In this document: in pieces, positions 8,561 through 17,326 of the stretch
How the letters are laid out: the number at the start of each line of letters is the position of its first letter
How positions within the stretch are numbered: the first letter of the stretch is position 1
Source: Endotrypanum monterogeii
Taxonomy: Eukaryota; Euglenozoa; Kinetoplastea; Trypanosomatida; Trypanosomatidae
Length of the DNA: 20,099 nucleotides
Direction: 5' to 3'
Assembly (NCBI GenBank): GCA_000333855.2
Contig: CM007320.1
Location: 3,305,144-3,325,242, forward strand
Notes under the pieces: model-generated
The model's database searches: none
Told to the model about the DNA's origin: nothing
The model's input: the letters and a program-made list of their open reading frames with translations, nothing else
Position numbers and translations under genes: made by a program

Positions 8561-8617
8561 CTCCGTGAAAGAGTGACAGGAAAAAGCAGAAGGTATCAAA
8601 ACCAAAAGAGGTGAGGT
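8561..8617 (-). promoter_or_regulatory. Putative trans-splice acceptor of the Rag GTPase gene
   Basis: About 55 bases of mostly pyrimidine on the minus strand (8563-8617) with no internal AG, ending in AG at 8562-8561. This would leave a 13-nt leader. A more distal AG at 8621-8620 is possible but has a poorer tract. Confidence 0.45.
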
Positions 8618-9072
8618 GGCTTACGAAGGTAATACTTTGATTGTTCAACCGACACACGCACACACAAATCAATGTCGTGAGAAAAAAATCACAGCACCGG
8701 GAGGGCCACGTCTGGTCGTGGTGCGCCCAGCGGAAAAGACGGGGCACCTTTCGCCTGTGATGAAATCTTTATTTTTTTTTTTGGGGGGGGGGAGTCAAAC
8801 CCGTCCGCCTCAGTGCAGAACACAAAGTCTACTTGTGATGTGGGCGGGGGGGGGGGAAGGCAAGAAGGAATGGGGATAGTTGGGGAAAAGGAAGGAAAGG
8901 GTGAGGAGGACGAAGCCAGAATGCGAGAGGCGGTGATGACGCCACCACTTCATTCCTTTGCCTCTCGACGCTGGCGATCTATGTGGCCGAGGCGCAGAAA
9001 AACGGCGAAGCACAGACAGCGCTGCTATTTCACATAGAAACACTACTGTGGTACATTTTTTTTTCTTCCGAG

Positions 9073-9427
9073 ATGGGGTGTGTGGGGACCCGCCTCTCTA
9101 ACCTTAACAAGAGCAGCGAGGCACCTGAGGACCACCTCAAATACTCTGTCCCCGTCCCCTGCAAAGATGTTCCTCGCCGCCGACCAAGTCTATCCCTCAA
9201 ACTCGCCAGAAGCTGCGCTGTTGCCGACAACGAAAGACACACCTCCTGTACATGGGTCGGTTTGTTTTCTTGGGGTAAGGATGCGCTCTGCGACGCATGT
9301 GCGCGTCATCAGCTACAATTACTACAATCTGATGACCGACCGGAGAGTCCGCGAATACCAGCGACTGCGCTCCTTGTTTCGCCGCCGCTATCGCTCCAAC
9401 GACAGGGTGTCCCGCGACAAGGGTTGA
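9073..9427 (+). pseudogene. Possible small plus-strand gene with a frame break
   Basis: I do not recognise this. On the plus strand a T-rich tract (9056-9067) and AG (9071-9072) sit directly before an ATG that reads MGCVGTRLSN. Gly2-Cys3 is the pattern of N-myristoylated, palmitoylated trypanosomatid membrane proteins. This frame has mostly G/C third positions for about 60 codons. From about 9281 a different frame (+1) takes over, reading MRSATHVRVISYNYYNLMTD and then Arg-rich sequence to TGA at 9425-9427, with about 31 of its last 40 third positions G or C. Coding-like composition stops at that TGA. The frame change falls near TTTTCTTGGGG (about 9266-9276), so a one-base sequencing error or a decayed gene would explain it. 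It is antisense to every other gene here and lies inside the presumed 3' UTR of the 2018-residue gene. It could also be chance. Confidence 0.3.
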
Positions 9428-9446
9428 GAAAGAAAACCATTCTCAC

Positions 9447-9464
9447 CACACACACACACACACA
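9447..9464. repeat. CA dinucleotide repeat
   Basis: Nine CA units on the plus strand in the 3' UTR region of the 2018-residue gene. Confidence 0.9.
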
Positions 9465-9530
9465 GATTTGCTTATATAACCAAAAGGGGAGAGAAAAACA
9501 GAAGCACCGAGAGGAGCATCCAAGTGGCCA

Positions 9531-12500
9531 TCAAAGACCCTCGATCAAGCGCCCCAGTTGCACAGTCTGTGCCTGCACCACTTGACTTAGCAGCGGCCAG
9601 CGCAGCTCGTGTAGGTCTTTTGCTAGGCTTTGCAGCGTACGAAGGAGGCGCTCGGTAGAACGCTGAACCCCCCGCACGATCTCTGCCGTGCGGAATGTCT
9701 CATGCGCCCCTCTAGAGTTTTGAACAAAGTCCTGCAAAGTGAAAGCGTAGGCTGTCAAGGCTAGCTGTACTGTCTCCAAGTGAACTGACTGTACCTCCAC
9801 TGTCGCGTCCATCTGACCGTCAACCATAAAAGAGTCGTCCACGTCTGTAGCTGTTTCGCCATCGGCGGCAAGCGCGCCACGGCTTGGGGATCGCGTCACA
9901 CTTGACTCGTGCGAGGCAAAACCGCTGAAGCCTACACTCGGGGATCGCTCAGGCGCACCACCACAGCCGCCACCACCAGCGGTGGTGGTGGCCGTGACAC
10001 TCCGAACGATCTGCAGCTCCCGCACAGTGAACTGGCGCAAGAACTCTAGCGAATCCACCAGTGATGTCACTGGCGAGGCAGCGGGGGAGCCACCGTCGGC
10101 GACGTTCGGCGCCGCAGCAGAGACTACCCCCGGTCGCAGCAGCTCTACTGGGAACACGAAAGCAGCCCGTGGCGCGCCATCACGTGGAACAGCGTAGCAC
10201 GGCTGTTTCAGCAGAATCGTGAGCTCGTTGCGCAGAATATACGCTTGAGCAACACTGATTCGCCTTCGTTCGCTAATCGCGGCGTCCGCCCCGGGAAGCG
10301 ACACCACGCACTGCCGATGGAAAAGGGGCTCCCAGAGATACGCAAATCCGGCCTGCACACACGGCGTGAGTGCGTCGAGCAGAACGTTCTGTGCCGCCAG
10401 AACCGCAGCAAGTCGGGTGCACGCGTCCACCTCTTCCACTTCCCAGAGAAGCAGTCCGCGCCGGTCGGACCTACCAAGCGAGGTAAATGCACTAAGGGCC
10501 GCGGCGAATCTGGGACAGTTGAGAAGGGCTACTTTTAGTGACAGTGCCCACCCCGACGCAATTGCATTGAACGGGCCCTGGACTGTCATCACGGTGCACC
10601 AGAGAGAGAGAGCTGCAAGCCAGCAGACACTCCACGCTAGACGTACATGACGTTGTGATGACACGTCGTACACTGAGGCGACGGAGAACTGACCTAGTGC
10701 CTGCAGAAAACCAACGAGGAGATCCTTATCAGCAAATCCTATTACCGCTGTTTGACCCCCACAGTGCGCAATCACACTATTCACGCACTCTAGAACCCGA
10801 ACAAAGCGCAGCGCATGGGCGTTGGTGGTTTGTGTTGGCCGAACTAGGGCTGCGAGACGCGAGGCTATCTGCAACAGGGTCGGCATCAAGCGACTAACAA
10901 GTGTTGCGTCAGTGGAACCCTCGGCGCGGGGTCGGCTAAAAACACGAGTGCAGCCGTATACCAGCTGGTCCAGTACCTCCAGCGTCTCCGGTGACCACGA
11001 CAGTTCCAGCAATTTGTCGTGCAGGGCATCCTGTAGCAATGTCACCAACTCCTCCACGGATAGGTAGGTAGAAAGCGCAGTCGGCGAAAATGCTGTGAGA
11101 ACCACAACCGCGCCCAACAGCACAAACTCATGTGTTCTATTCGTTTTCACAAACGCAACCAGACGCTGAAGCAACTGCTGCGCAGTCGGGCTCATCTCCA
11201 GCGCATCTGTAGCCTCACCATCCATTGTGCTTTCCATTATACTTGTGGCTGCTTTCGAAAGACGCAGTTGCAGTTGAACCTGACGAGTGACAAAAGGAGT
11301 TAGTAGGGGTGGTAGTGGTTGGCACACCACAACTGACTCGATGGCGCACTCCAGTACGTACTGCGTGCGCTTGCGGAACAGACCTGCCGTGCTGCTATCA
11401 ACACCACTGAGCCACAGCAGCTGCTCAAGCACGGAGGCCAACTCTGCCATTGCGTCTAGCAGTGACGCCAGACTATTATAAAGAAAATCGTCACCGGTAC
11501 CGAGAAAAAAACGTGCAGTGGCGGTACCTACCGGAAACAGTCGCTGATTTGCAGCGCACATCTTTGAGTCCTCACCGGGTAAAGGATGCATCGCAGCCAT
11601 CGTGCCCAGGAGGCTACCGCTTGTTCGGGTCGCTGAAGCAACAAGAAGCGCCGTTGATGCCGCAGCAGAATTCACAATGCTACTTGCTGAGGCTCTATAG
11701 AGAATTGAGTGCGAGTGGTCACCTTGCCTCCTACTTGCTAAGCCCTTTGACGTCTTTGTTCTGCTCGTGCGAGGGAACACAACACTGGAACTAACATCTG
11801 TCTCGTCCCCGAGAGTCATACTGGTCGCCTGCCTCACCAAGGAGTTCGTCAGATCAGCATAGTTCAGCCCGCGCTGCATGTCATCGTAAATGTTGCGTGC
11901 ACGCTGCACAGCAGCAGTCCCGTGACGCAGGAGCTGATCCATGACATCTGTGTATGTAGCCAGCACCTTGCTACGCGCGAGTCTCGACATGCGAACTGCT
12001 GTCGTCCCAGAAGACAAGGGGGCGACTATCGCTTCTCGCCGCTGTTGTGTTTGCGAAGATTCATTGTTATCCCAAGAAGTCGTTGTAATCTTGTTGATGA
12101 CAGTCCCCTTTCCATCGCCGCCGCCACCCCCACCTACGCCGCTGTCGGCGCTTACAGTAGCCGACTTCGACTGGGACAACTCAAGCGCAATTCTCGCATT
12201 CACGTAAGCAATGGAAGCAGCAACCAGTGTGGCCTCCTGCCAAACGCCATCTTTCCCACGCGTGTTTTGGGTTCCCTCTGTGCTGTCTACCCGCGGTAGG
12301 TGCGATCGAATTTCTTGGATCGGCACGAGTCTGGTCATGCCGCTAGAGCGCAGGATGTTCAGTGCAAGAGCTCTCTCGTAAGGGGTCGCCTTGTCTGAGC
12401 GCACCGTCTTCAGCAGCAACTGCATCAGTGGCAAATCTGCTGGCTGCGTCTCCGCTGCGCCGCCATCGTGGCGGCTCACTCGCTCCTTGTCGTTTGAGGT

Positions 12501-15500
12501 CGGGCCAGCAGCAGCACTGTCACTAGCGTCGCTGTCCCAGTCCCAGTCACGCTTGTCTGGTCCGAAAAAATAAATGAATAGTGACGGGCACCAGAAGGTC
12601 ATGGCCTGTACCACTTCCAGACGCATCACGTTCGATGGCGAACCCATGCGCTCCTGCTGCACCTGCAGCATTTGCTCTGTTAACGCGGAAACTTCGCTGA
12701 GGGAGAGATTCGAGCGGAACATTTCGAGTATGGACTCGGAGTTGCCATGAATGGCGGTCGTGTGCAGAGCTGCCACCAGGAGCTCGGTCACAGTGTGATG
12801 AGTCAATTCCATCGTGTTGTCGCAGAGCAGGTGCAGGAGCACATGCATCACACTACGCGCGCGATGGTCATTACTTTCTATCAAGAAATCAGACATGGCT
12901 CTAACACCAGTGATGTTCATTTGTGGGCAGCGTGGTGCTGGAAAAATGGTCGTTGCGACGAATGTGGGTACGTTGTACAGCAGCACAACTTTGTAAAGCA
13001 CAGAAATCGCAACGGACACTGAGCACCACGTTGATTCTCCAGCCGCCACCCAGCACCCCCTAGCATATGCCTGCATCAGCGTATCCAGCGCCTCGCCAAG
13101 TCGCCCAACAAGCCGTGGAAGCTGCGGAACTGTTACACTGCCAAATAGTGCCCAGTCGCCTAAGTCCTCCTCCATCAAGGCGAAGATGGTGTGCACAAGC
13201 ATCGTCGCAGTCGCCGCTCCGCCGGAGGACCAGCTGAAAGCGCCTTGTGGAAGCTCTGCCAGAAGAAAAACAAGGCGACCGGGATCTGCTGGTGAGATAT
13301 CATGCGCAGTATGGCAGAGATGATGGTAAAGCTGTACACACGCACAAAGATCAGTTTCCACGTAACCATTATTCAACGGAAGGGCTGTCCAATGCGATGA
13401 GGTCAAAAGTTGCGCCATGAGATCTCCGAGGGAGTCTACAGCAGATGCGTAGCGCTGCAAAAGACGATACGCCAGTCGCTTCATCTTCAGTGAAGGACTG
13501 CGTGCTTTGATAACAGTGGTAACCAGATGGTTAACCAAGTCGACAAGATGACTGGTACCGGTTTCCTGCTCCAGCTGCTGCAGCGAGTGAGGCAATTGAC
13601 ACATAAAAGCACACAGCAGCGTCGCTGTGGACTCGCAAAGAAGCAGTTTCTGTCGGTCTTTAAGGCTCCTTTTCTCGGTGGTGAGATCGAGAGCGGAAGG
13701 TAGGTTTTCGCGCAGCAGCTTCATCCCCACTGCGAAGAGGTGGCGACCTGCTTGGGCTACTTTTATTGTAGATGCCTCCGTAACCTCAGCACCGCACGGC
13801 CCTGTGGTGATTTCCCCAGTAGCTATACTGCGCGTTGGAGGAGGTAAGTAGAAGAAAAGACGAATTTCTTCCAGCGAACCCAGGAGCGACGGCAATGCGG
13901 ATGTCACGTATGCCAAGAGGGAAAGAAAGAAGACAAACCCGCGAGGAGAGCCCGCCTCCGCCTCACAACATGCGACATACGATTCCGGGGTATCCTCTCT
14001 GTCGCCAAGAGTGCGGCCATCTCCTACAAGGCCACTCTTGGTATGGAGAGAAGAGCCGGTAGACAGAGACTGACCTTGTAGTCGCGCACTGTCCTCGAAG
14101 CCGTCTTGATTGGCCCGAACAATTGCATTTGATGAATCGGCAGGAGAGAGTTGTGATACCCTCGTGAGCGGCAGTGCCTTCGATGCGATGGACTGCTCGC
14201 GTTCATGGGAGCCCTCATGGCGACGAAGGCCCCCGTGAAGGAAACTCACGAGGTTCATGTAGCTTTCGGAGTATGTTGACCACGTCGCACCATATATACT
14301 CACTGCACGGGCAATGTGGATGAGGGCGTCAGTCGTGCAGTAGCACCACGCCACCTCGGACATTATCGATAAAAGCTGATCCATGGCGTATCCATGAGCC
14401 CACACACCGATCCATTCGACGACACAGACGGTGGCAGTGGTGTCCCTGGAGGCAGCTACATCGGCAGCGGCATCATACAATGTGGCCCTCCGCACCACTT
14501 CAAGGGCACGTTCCCGCCATTTCGGTTCCATTAGTGGACATGCTGTCGGAAGTGCTGCCATGAAGGACATATGCGCAATATTTGCCTGAGCAGTGGCACC
14601 AAGCTCGAGGTCGCGCAGCGCATCTTCCAGCACACTGTGAGGAAGACGAGGCGCCATGAGAATGCAGAAAGAGGTGAGCGATATAACACTCCGACGCAGA
14701 AAGGAGGGAGGATGTGCAACTGCCTGGACGAGCTCGGCACCCATCTCCCTGTTGACGTCGTACAAGCATGCCAGCGACTTTTCGTCCACTACAAAGTTCA
14801 AAAATACACTTTCAGTAGAGTTGGCCACCCTTACATGGTAAGCAATCAGCAAAATCACCTCACAGTAGAGCGGCAGCGCTGCTTCCTCGCCTGCTCGCAC
14901 GCCGAGTGTTGCTGTACCGCTGCTGCTACGCTGCCAAATCGCTCGGATTTGTTCGGCGGCTGTGGAGATAAAGCGTCCGTCAGTGAGCGATATCAACAGA
15001 CGGGAAAAGTTGTTTGAGTGCCGGTACGCGTGGCGGGACCGCTGCAGAATTGCGCCCAGCACACTCAGCACCCTAGTCAAGAGCGCAAGATCATCATCCA
15101 CAAACTGCTGCTGCATCACGGCCTCATGGTGGTGGTGCGTTCGTGTGTCGTTATGCCGTATTGCGCTGTGGGGTAGGGTGTTCCTACACGCGGCTGCGTT
15201 TGTTTTCAGGAATGGTAAAAGAGGACGAGAGACGCTACCCAGGACATCTTTGAGTACGGAGTAGGGGACAGCTGCGAGTGTTTCCACAACATAGTCGGCG
15301 CCGTCTGAAGTAGGCCGCAAAACTTGGCCCCCTTCAGTTTTTTCAAGATCTGGAAGCAGCGCCAGCTCGATAGATGGCGCCTTCACTCCTTGGCAACTGA
15401 ATTCATTTGCCAGGAATTCGAGCGCGCTGACTTCCCTCTCTCGCCTCGGCTCATGTACTCCAAGGGAACCACTGGACTGCTTCAATGAGGTAGAGAGTGT

Positions 15501-15587
15501 GGAGGAGGCAGTCTGACACTTGGGCTTCAACGCGAAAGCTGGGGACGCAGACACCGATGCGGTTAAAGCTGCACCGGAGAGAGACAT
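9531..15587 (-). CDS. Very large protein of unknown function, 2018 residues, likely helical scaffold
   Basis: Single uninterrupted frame. A slightly longer reading (to 15614) starts at GTG; the first ATG is 15587, giving MSLSGAALTASV, and a good splice acceptor lies 33 bases upstream. Stop TGA at 9531. I see no enzyme motif, signal peptide or convincing membrane span. The sequence is rich in Leu/Ala/Val amphipathic helices for most of its length, as in alpha-solenoid scaffolds. Likely disordered inserts break this up: a His run near residue 150, an acidic DWDWDSD stretch near 1015-1025, Gly runs near 1150 and 1870, and Ser-rich linkers near 500 and 1240. The C-terminal 100 residues are again helical, with coiled-coil-like spacing. 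Size and build resemble the largest inner-ring nucleoporins (Nup188/Nup205 type) of trypanosomes, but that is a guess from architecture, not from a motif. The segment 10139-10457 is duplicated at the window start. Confidence 0.88.
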   Translation of the reverse strand: MSLSGAALTASVSASPAFALKPKCQTASSTLSTSLKQSSGSLGVHEPRREREVSALEFLANEFSCQGVKAPSIELALLPDLEKTEGGQVLRPTSDGADYVVETLAAVPYSVLKDVLGSVSRPLLPFLKTNAAACRNTLPHSAIRHNDTRTHHHHEAVMQQQFVDDDLALLTRVLSVLGAILQRSRHAYRHSNNFSRLLISLTDGRFISTAAEQIRAIWQRSSSGTATLGVRAGEEAALPLYCEVILLIAYHVRVANSTESVFLNFVVDEKSLACLYDVNREMGAELVQAVAHPPSFLRRSVISLTSFCILMAPRLPHSVLEDALRDLELGATAQANIAHMSFMAALPTACPLMEPKWRERALEVVRRATLYDAAADVAASRDTTATVCVVEWIGVWAHGYAMDQLLSIMSEVAWCYCTTDALIHIARAVSIYGATWSTYSESYMNLVSFLHGGLRRHEGSHEREQSIASKALPLTRVSQLSPADSSNAIVRANQDGFEDSARLQGQSLSTGSSLHTKSGLVGDGRTLGDREDTPESYVACCEAEAGSPRGFVFFLSLLAYVTSALPSLLGSLEEIRLFFYLPPPTRSIATGEITTGPCGAEVTEASTIKVAQAGRHLFAVGMKLLRENLPSALDLTTEKRSLKDRQKLLLCESTATLLCAFMCQLPHSLQQLEQETGTSHLVDLVNHLVTTVIKARSPSLKMKRLAYRLLQRYASAVDSLGDLMAQLLTSSHWTALPLNNGYVETDLCACVQLYHHLCHTAHDISPADPGRLVFLLAELPQGAFSWSSGGAATATMLVHTIFALMEEDLGDWALFGSVTVPQLPRLVGRLGEALDTLMQAYARGCWVAAGESTWCSVSVAISVLYKVVLLYNVPTFVATTIFPAPRCPQMNITGVRAMSDFLIESNDHRARSVMHVLLHLLCDNTMELTHHTVTELLVAALHTTAIHGNSESILEMFRSNLSLSEVSALTEQMLQVQQERMGSPSNVMRLEVVQAMTFWCPSLFIYFFGPDKRDWDWDSDASDSAAAGPTSNDKERVSRHDGGAAETQPADLPLMQLLLKTVRSDKATPYERALALNILRSSGMTRLVPIQEIRSHLPRVDSTEGTQNTRGKDGVWQEATLVAASIAYVNARIALELSQSKSATVSADSGVGGGGGGDGKGTVINKITTTSWDNNESSQTQQRREAIVAPLSSGTTAVRMSRLARSKVLATYTDVMDQLLRHGTAAVQRARNIYDDMQRGLNYADLTNSLVRQATSMTLGDETDVSSSVVFPRTSRTKTSKGLASRRQGDHSHSILYRASASSIVNSAAASTALLVASATRTSGSLLGTMAAMHPLPGEDSKMCAANQRLFPVGTATARFFLGTGDDFLYNSLASLLDAMAELASVLEQLLWLSGVDSSTAGLFRKRTQYVLECAIESVVVCQPLPPLLTPFVTRQVQLQLRLSKAATSIMESTMDGEATDALEMSPTAQQLLQRLVAFVKTNRTHEFVLLGAVVVLTAFSPTALSTYLSVEELVTLLQDALHDKLLELSWSPETLEVLDQLVYGCTRVFSRPRAEGSTDATLVSRLMPTLLQIASRLAALVRPTQTTNAHALRFVRVLECVNSVIAHCGGQTAVIGFADKDLLVGFLQALGQFSVASVYDVSSQRHVRLAWSVCWLAALSLWCTVMTVQGPFNAIASGWALSLKVALLNCPRFAAALSAFTSLGRSDRRGLLLWEVEEVDACTRLAAVLAAQNVLLDALTPCVQAGFAYLWEPLFHRQCVVSLPGADAAISERRRISVAQAYILRNELTILLKQPCYAVPRDGAPRAAFVFPVELLRPGVVSAAAPNVADGGSPAASPVTSLVDSLEFLRQFTVRELQIVRSVTATTTAGGGGCGGAPERSPSVGFSGFASHESSVTRSPSRGALAADGETATDVDDSFMVDGQMDATVEVQSVHLETVQLALTAYAFTLQDFVQNSRGAHETFRTAEIVRGVQRSTERLLRTLQSLAKDLHELRWPLLSQVVQAQTVQLGRLIEGL
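10139..10457. repeat. Direct repeat copy B, inside the 2018-residue gene
   Basis: Second copy of the 319-bp sequence at the left edge, in the same orientation and offset by exactly 10138 bases. Here it is part of an uninterrupted reading frame (roughly residues 1711-1816 of the large protein), so this copy is the native one. The bases GCAGTCC (10451-10457, equal to 313-319) form the last shared block before the two sequences diverge. Confidence 0.95.
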
Positions 15588-17326
15588 GATGTGATTTAAC
15601 AAAATAGGAATCACGCGAGCTTAATAGTGTAACGGAAAAAAAAAACATGCAGAAACCAACACTGATGACAGGTAAGTGATCGAAAAGGTTTAGCGGAGAA
15701 CAAACAACGTCTATAGAAAGAGTTTCCGCTCCTACGTTTGAAAATTCACTTTGACGTTAACTAGTCTTAATGAATTCTTAGCTTGCCTGTGATTAAGCGT
15801 TGCTGTTTGTGTTTGTGTATGTGTGTGGAACTCCTTTGCGCTTGACACTCACCAAAGTAGGTTTACGTTTTGTTTTCCCTCCCGGGGATTCTTCTGAGAA
15901 AAAGGAAAAAGCGAGGGGTAGAAAATCGATAAAACAAATGAGGATTTGAGTTGAGAGATTAAAATGTTGGAATAGGGCATCAGTGAAGATCGCTTGTCCC
16001 TTGAGGCTAGGTGAGGCAGAGCTAAAAAAAAAGCGCAGGAAAGGAGACGAGAAAAAATTAAAAAAAGCGAACACATGACGTCGCTTCGCTAGAATATGCT
16101 TACAAAACACAATTTAATAAGACACATTCGTGATTTTTTCACGTGGCGCAACATCGTCATACTCTATACAAAACTTTTTATATTATAAATAGAAATATTT
16201 TTTCTTTTTCATATGTGGGACCATGACTAAGAAGAGGTTAGTTCTCTGCACACTTCACCGGCTGCAACTCATTTTCTCAGCCCACACCTCTGAAAAAAAA
16301 AAAATACCGCAGCGTGTCATCTCCAGGATCGGTAAAAGTATACAGGTGAGTCCCAACTGCTGCGCACTCAGACTCGTTACATCTTGGCAGGATGTCTGCA
16401 CCCCTGCAATCCCCCCTCCAGCACAAGTGCGCCGCGTGGCGATCCAAAGAGTGTGTGCACTTGTCAGCGAACCTGTGCGGTGAAGTGGATTGCAGTAGAG
16501 TGAAGAGAGGATCTGACTTCTGCTCATTGGCGGTGGAGACCCCTCCGCCATTTGCAAGTGGGTACGGTAGTCCTGTATGTGTGCGTGTGTGTAGTGTGTG
16601 TGTGTTGCCGCATGGCACCCCATGTGTATCTAGGGAAAAGGCCATGACGCTAGAGCAGTTCGTCGTCGGCGGAAAAATAAATCTTTTATTGCAGAATTTA
16701 TAATCTGACCAGCAGAAAGGAATGTCGTAAAAGAAGGACACTTTTTTCTTCAAGGATAAAAAAAAAAATGTTGGTGTCAACGCCGGTTGAAACACGCGAA
16801 AATGAATGCGCGCGGACACATACAAGAAGAAAATGTTTTGTTGCCAGTCATTTTCAATGAAAACTTTGCCCCCTACCCCTTCCCCACCCCCACCCGCCAT
16901 ATGATCTCCAATTTTTTCTCGTTCTCCCACCCGATACTCACCTCGCACCCGCTCCCGATTTAACATCTCACAGATGCCATGACGAGTGGAGCCAAAAACT
17001 TCTCTACAATCGTGTTTTCAGTCTAAACCAGTAAGATTTTGAGGTTTTTGCCTGATACCACGAAGGGATCCTGGACACAAGAAGCCCATGTAGGTTGTAG
17101 GAGATACAAGCCACCATCTAACATCGCCTACTGTTTACACAGCGGAAACCAGAGCACAGAGGTAGTGATGGTAGAGAAAGAATTCGTGGAGAAACAGATA
17201 GAAAAAAAAAGGATTTATGACCACTGCCCAATCAACATGGGCACTCGATTTTTCTTTTTGGTCTTTCGCGCGACATCTACAGAGGGGTTGGGGGAGGGGT
17301 GTTGCTGTGGTCACTCATCTGCCGAC
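15588..17326. other. Spacer: 3' UTR of the phosphotransferase gene and leader of the 2018-residue gene
   Basis: No supported gene. It contains an AT-rich stretch (about 16130-16215), a more GC-balanced island (about 16340-16660) and several A runs. A 229-codon minus-strand frame (16277-16966) is open across the island, but its product is Phe-, Thr/His- and Gly-run-rich and has no recognisable domain, so it is not called. Confidence 0.65.
15620..15645 (-). promoter_or_regulatory. Putative trans-splice acceptor of the 2018-residue gene
   Basis: On the minus strand T10CC (15634-15645) is followed by a 12-base stretch and the first AG at 15621-15620. The mRNA would start at 15619 with a 32-nt leader to ATG 15587. 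This places the GTG-started extension almost wholly in the leader and supports the shorter protein. Confidence 0.55.

Larger units (their letters stand above)
8548..9530. other. Spacer: 3' UTR of the 2018-residue gene and leader of the Rag GTPase gene
   Basis: Mostly A/G-rich low-complexity DNA with T/G runs near 8770-8792 and G runs near 8845-8856, plus a CA repeat. The part from 9073 to 9427 differs: it is balanced in composition and coding-like on the plus strand, and is listed separately. Confidence 0.65.

Noticed and set aside
9268..9285. GTAAGG in the plus-strand candidate as a possible intron 5' splice site
   Set aside because: Cis-introns are extremely rare in trypanosomatids and no clear matching acceptor is near; a one-base frame error is simpler.
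10208..10492. 94-codon minus-strand frame sharing its product with the AAA ATPase tail
   Set aside because: It is the out-of-frame reading of the repeat inside the 2018-residue gene. It explains the ATPase tail but is not a gene.
15588..15614. Nine extra residues before the 2018-residue protein
   Set aside because: They begin at GTG, most of the stretch lies just after the probable splice site, and the first ATG (15587) is the normal eukaryotic start.
16277..16966. 229-codon open frame on the minus strand downstream of the phosphotransferase
   Set aside because: Same strand as the genes, but the product consists of Phe, Gly and Thr/His tracts encoded by T, C and TG repeats; no domain. Fits 3' UTR sequence.
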